The translations under genes were made by a program, and so were the position numbers. Below the pieces are notes generated by a model, which was given only the letters and a program-made list of their open reading frames with translations, was not told the DNA's origin and did not search any database. Shown here piece after piece: positions 61,357-64,000 of a stretch of 64,000 nucleotides of DNA (positions within the stretch are counted from its first letter, which is position 1; each line of letters begins with the position of its first letter). Source of the stretch: Phycisphaerae bacterium (GTDB taxonomy: Bacteria; Planctomycetota; Phycisphaerae; Tepidisphaerales; Tepidisphaeraceae); assembly GCA_025924315.1 (NCBI GenBank), contig JAICIO010000009.1:20418-84417 (forward strand), read 5' to 3'.

Positions 61357-61755
61357 ATGATCCTGCGGTTCCTTATCGGACTCATCGTGTCGACTGCATT
61401 GGTCGGATGCAGTTCGGCGAACCATCCGAGCGCTTCGACGCCCCGCCCCGGCAGCCCGAGCGACTCGGAAGTTTCACAGGCCATGCGCTTGGCCGATAAC
61501 ATCGAGCGCGCCCCTACTGCGCGGGACGAGGCCGACGCGCTCAAGCGCCTTCAGCGCTGGGCGGCCGAGCACAAGATGATTTACCAGACGCGCAGCGTTC
61601 GCGCGAATGGGGTTGATGTGATCGAACATCCGACGGCCGCGCCCTTCCCGGTCAACACGCGCGTCACGATCTTCCGCGGACAAGAACCGCTTTACACCTT
61701 TACCTTCACGCCGCGCGATAACGCGAACCTCGTGCTGCTCGACTCGTCGCTGTGA
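61357..61755 (+). CDS. small lipoprotein, unknown
   Basis: 132 residues from ATG 61357 (ATG 61339 is also in frame). Lipobox STALVGC, lipidated Cys18. The mature protein has a Ser/Pro linker, a helix (EADALKRLQRWAAEHKMIYQ) and a beta part (PVNTRVTIFRGQEPLYTFTF). Family not recognised. Divergent from the receiver gene. Confidence 0.65.
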   Translation: MILRFLIGLIVSTALVGCSSANHPSASTPRPGSPSDSEVSQAMRLADNIERAPTARDEADALKRLQRWAAEHKMIYQTRSVRANGVDVIEHPTAAPFPVNTRVTIFRGQEPLYTFTFTPRDNANLVLLDSSL

Positions 61756-61971
61756 TCGAGATTTGGATGTAGCAGTCCATCGCGCCGAAGCTGCGCGACA
61801 TTCGCGGACGCGCATCAACTGCGCCGCCCTTTCGACTGCGTGCGAAGCCTTATTATGAGGCTCGGAAAAACCGTCAAAATCTAACACCGCGCTTCTAAAC
61901 AGCCGCTGTCACGCGAGCCGACAAAGAAGGGGCGTTCGCATCCGAAGCATAAGTTCGCAGTGGAGTTGCAG

Positions 61972-62352
61972 ATGGGAATCAAGAAACGTTTTCGCTTGAG
62001 TGCTCCGAAGAAGTCGTACGCTCGCGTGCTGGGTGAGATGGACCTCACGATGTATTACGCCGCGATCGCGGGCGGAGTGCCGAACGTCATCCCCGCAACG
62101 AACGCGCCGATGAAGACACAACTTTCCGCAGTCGTTCGTCGCCGTTATCTCCGCGCGTTCACGACCGCCGACCAGCGCGCCAGGATGCAACTGTGGCTGG
62201 AGAATTCGATCGAACGCGCCAAACAATGCCTCGTCGACGCCCGCGTGCGTCTCGCTCCCGCGAGCATCCCCGTCGCGACCGAAATCGAAACGACGATGCA
62301 CTTCGTGGAAGATCACTCGCAGGAAGAGACATCAATGCGCATCGCCGCTTAG
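61972..62352 (+). CDS. hypothetical protein
   Basis: 126 residues from ATG 61972, with GGAG 8 bases before; GTG 61960 is in frame. No signal or membrane part. Mostly helical (MYYAAIAGGVPNVIPATNAP, QRARMQLWLENSIERAKQCL), ending EDHSQEETSMRIAA. No family recognised. Confidence 0.5.
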   Translation: MGIKKRFRLSAPKKSYARVLGEMDLTMYYAAIAGGVPNVIPATNAPMKTQLSAVVRRRYLRAFTTADQRARMQLWLENSIERAKQCLVDARVRLAPASIPVATEIETTMHFVEDHSQEETSMRIAA

Positions 62353-62371
62353 TGACTACGGATTGCATCTT

Positions 62372-62442
62372 GTAGGGTCCGCTTCAGCGGACCGGTTATT
62401 CGCGGTTCGAATGAATAACCGGTCCGCGGAAGCGGACCCTAC
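62372..62442. repeat. hairpin-doublet repeat, GTCCGC variant
   Basis: Same layout as the copies at 35986 and 40655 (GTAGGG..GGTTATTC, inverted at the other end). The inner stem is GTCCGC/GCGGAC instead of GTGCGC/GCGCAC: both strands changed together. The spacer is about 10 bases. Confidence 0.85.
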
Positions 62443-62511
62443 GCATTTCACTTCGCACGTTTCCAAATCCAGCGATTCGGTTTAGCATTCTCCGCCGAAA
62501 CGGAGAGGGTT

Positions 62512-63924
62512 ATGGACACCGCGTTGCGCGAGAAGCTCGAGTCGATTCACCAGCAAAACGTCCTTCGCTTTTACGATCAACTCAACTCGGAATCGCAGAA
62601 GAAACTCGAATCGCAGCTTCGCGCGCTCGACCTCGACCACATCGCGGAACTTGCGGAAACGCAGGTAAAAGAAAAGGCCGCCCTTCCGCTGCCGAAGAAC
62701 ATCGAGCCGGCGAAAGCCTATCCCCGAGAAGCCGACGCGCAGCATCGCGGGCTCTACCACGACGCGGAGAAACGCGGCCATGAACTGCTTCGACAGGGAA
62801 AGATCGGCGCCTTCCTCGTCGCCGGTGGACAGGGAACACGTCTTGGATACGATGGCCCGAAGGGCGAATATCCCGTCACGCCGGTCAAACACAAACCGCT
62901 GTTCCAGGTCTTCGCGGAGCAGCTTCGCGCGTATGGGCGCGACAGCGGCAAATCCATCCCGTGGTACATCATGACCAGTACGGTCAACGACGCGCCGACT
63001 CGGGCCTTCTTCAAGAAGCACAACTACTTCGGCTACAGCCCCGGCGACATTTTCTTCTTCGAACAAGGCATGATGCCCGCGTTCAGCATGAACGGCGAAA
63101 TGCTGCTGGGCGCGAAGGATTCACTCGCGCTCAGCCCCGATGGTCACGGTGGATCGCTGAGCGCGCTCAACCGCAGCGGCGCGCTCGAAGACATGCGCAA
63201 ACGCGGCGTCGAGCACCTCTCGTACTTCCAGGTCGACAACCCGCTCGTTCACACGATCGATCCGCTCTTCCTTGGCCTCCACGATCTGACCGGCAGCGAG
63301 ATGAGCAGCAAAACGATTCCCAAGGCGACCGCGCTGGAAAAGGTCGGCAACTTCGTCATCGGCGACGGAAAGCTCCAGGTCATCGAGTACAGCGACCTGC
63401 CTGAGCAGCTCGCGCTGCAAACGAATTCCGACGGCACGCTGCGCTTCAACGCCGGCTCAATCGCGATCCACGCAGTGCGGCGGACGTTCGTCGAGCGGCT
63501 CAACCAATCCGGTCGGCTTGAGCTTCCGTGGCACCGCGCTGAGAAAAAAGTTCCGTACATCGACGAGAACGGTAAGGAAGTGAAGCCCGATAAACCGAAC
63601 GCGGTGAAGCTCGAGCAATTCGTCTTCGACGCAATTCCGCTGGCAAAGAACCCGATCGTTTATACGACCGATCGCGCCGAAGAATTCTCGCCGGTGAAGA
63701 ACGCCGAAGGCGTCGATTCCCCCGCCACGTCCAAGCGCGACCAAACCCGTCGCGCCGCGAGATGGCTCGAATCGGCGGGGATCGAAATCGCGAAAAAGAA
63801 CGGCGAACCCGACGCCGAGATCGAAATCTCGCCCCTCTTCGCAACCAGCGCACCGCAGCTCCGCACGCGAAAACTGCCGATGCAGCGGGTCGGTTCCGGT
63901 GAGAAGACTTACATCGAGGGATGA
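62512..63924 (+). CDS. UDP-sugar pyrophosphorylase (UDPGP/UAP1 family)
   Basis: 470 residues. It forms UDP-GlcNAc or UDP-hexose from UTP and a sugar-1-phosphate. The uridyl-binding signature GGQGTRLGYDGPKG (105-118) is complete, followed by the GEMLLGAKDSLALSPDGHGG, YFQVDNPLV and GSIAIHAVRR regions of eukaryote-type UAP1/AGX enzymes. It is distinct from bacterial GlmU and GalU. UDP-GlcNAc would serve the SPINDLY-type transferase at 48697 (inference). Confidence 0.92.
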   Translation: MDTALREKLESIHQQNVLRFYDQLNSESQKKLESQLRALDLDHIAELAETQVKEKAALPLPKNIEPAKAYPREADAQHRGLYHDAEKRGHELLRQGKIGAFLVAGGQGTRLGYDGPKGEYPVTPVKHKPLFQVFAEQLRAYGRDSGKSIPWYIMTSTVNDAPTRAFFKKHNYFGYSPGDIFFFEQGMMPAFSMNGEMLLGAKDSLALSPDGHGGSLSALNRSGALEDMRKRGVEHLSYFQVDNPLVHTIDPLFLGLHDLTGSEMSSKTIPKATALEKVGNFVIGDGKLQVIEYSDLPEQLALQTNSDGTLRFNAGSIAIHAVRRTFVERLNQSGRLELPWHRAEKKVPYIDENGKEVKPDKPNAVKLEQFVFDAIPLAKNPIVYTTDRAEEFSPVKNAEGVDSPATSKRDQTRRAARWLESAGIEIAKKNGEPDAEIEISPLFATSAPQLRTRKLPMQRVGSGEKTYIEG

Positions 63925-63928
63925 AGCT

Positions 63929-63994
63929 GGTGATTGGTGATTGATGCATGACAGAGACGCGGCAATGTTGTCTTTGTCTCAATCACCAATCACC
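63929..63994. repeat. inverted repeat GGTGATTGGTGATTGA
   Basis: A 16-base perfect inverted repeat (63929-63944 and 63979-63994) with a 34-base spacer, just after the pyrophosphorylase gene. Both arms contain the tandem GGTGATTGGTGATT. It may act as a weak terminator or be another repeat family. Confidence 0.7.
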
Positions 63995-64000
63995 AATAAC

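Overview
The window is about 64 kb of high-GC chromosomal DNA. Its content suggests a free-living planctomycete, probably class Phycisphaerae (Tepidisphaerales-like). The reasons are two exported proteins with PEP-CTERM-type sorting tails, a DUF1559-style prepilin-like protein, many TPR proteins, SPINDLY-type and TMTC-like glycosyltransferases, an ECF sigma/anti-sigma pair and a sialidase/heparinase/enolase-superfamily sugar-acid locus. The lineage is inferred from gene content only. I see no rRNA, phage, plasmid or CRISPR; one tRNA (Phe, GAA) is present.

Layout. 1-3.1 kb: tail of an unknown gene, a pure TPR protein, small lipoprotein or membrane genes, one of them frameshifted. 3.1-24.8 kb: a carbohydrate locus. 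Its minus-strand operons are SDR / ABC solute-binding lipoprotein / enolase-superfamily enzyme; sialidase-like / SMP-30 lactonase / heparinase II-III / second enolase-superfamily enzyme / large TIM-barrel-like protein / second sialidase-like; and SDR / two sugar-ABC permeases. Plus-strand genes are a cupin-GNAT fusion, a secreted beta-helix protein and a MetE-core enzyme. Together they read as extracellular cleavage of an acidic polysaccharide, ABC uptake, and an oxidative dehydrogenase-lactonase-dehydratase route. No ABC ATPase, aldolase or dedicated regulator is visible. A block of small unrelated genes, including an RRM RNA-binding protein and a broken second copy of the MetE-like gene, lies between the parts (19.5-22.1 kb).

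25-28.5 kb: membrane histidine kinase, Fis-type response regulator and a prepilin-like protein whose N-terminus is partly encoded by a repeat. 28.6-35.4 kb: minus-strand operon with stop/start overlaps: ECF sigma, zinc-finger anti-sigma, an exported protein with an amidotransferase-like fold, a CsgG-like protein, then (after two repeats) a 1064-residue CsgG-like/propeller protein. This is the best candidate for an undescribed envelope-signalling system here. 35.5-45.3 kb: DUF1569, dapF, two glycosyltransferase-like genes, a secreted protein with a repeat inside its signal peptide, an EEP hydrolase, DUF502 and threonine ammonia-lyase. 45.3-55.8 kb: TMTC-like membrane glycosyltransferase, PEP-CTERM protein, SPINDLY-type transferase, second PEP-CTERM protein, RdgC-like protein, ArnT/PMT-like TPR protein. 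55.9-64 kb: an active HtrA protease and a triad-less paralogue, tRNA-Phe, small exported proteins, a stand-alone receiver and a UDP-sugar pyrophosphorylase.

Scattered through the right two thirds are several sequence-unrelated repeat families. Many share one architecture: two small hairpins in inverted orientation around a short spacer. One copy is split by a MITE-like element with a 5-bp target duplication, and some copies have entered reading frames.
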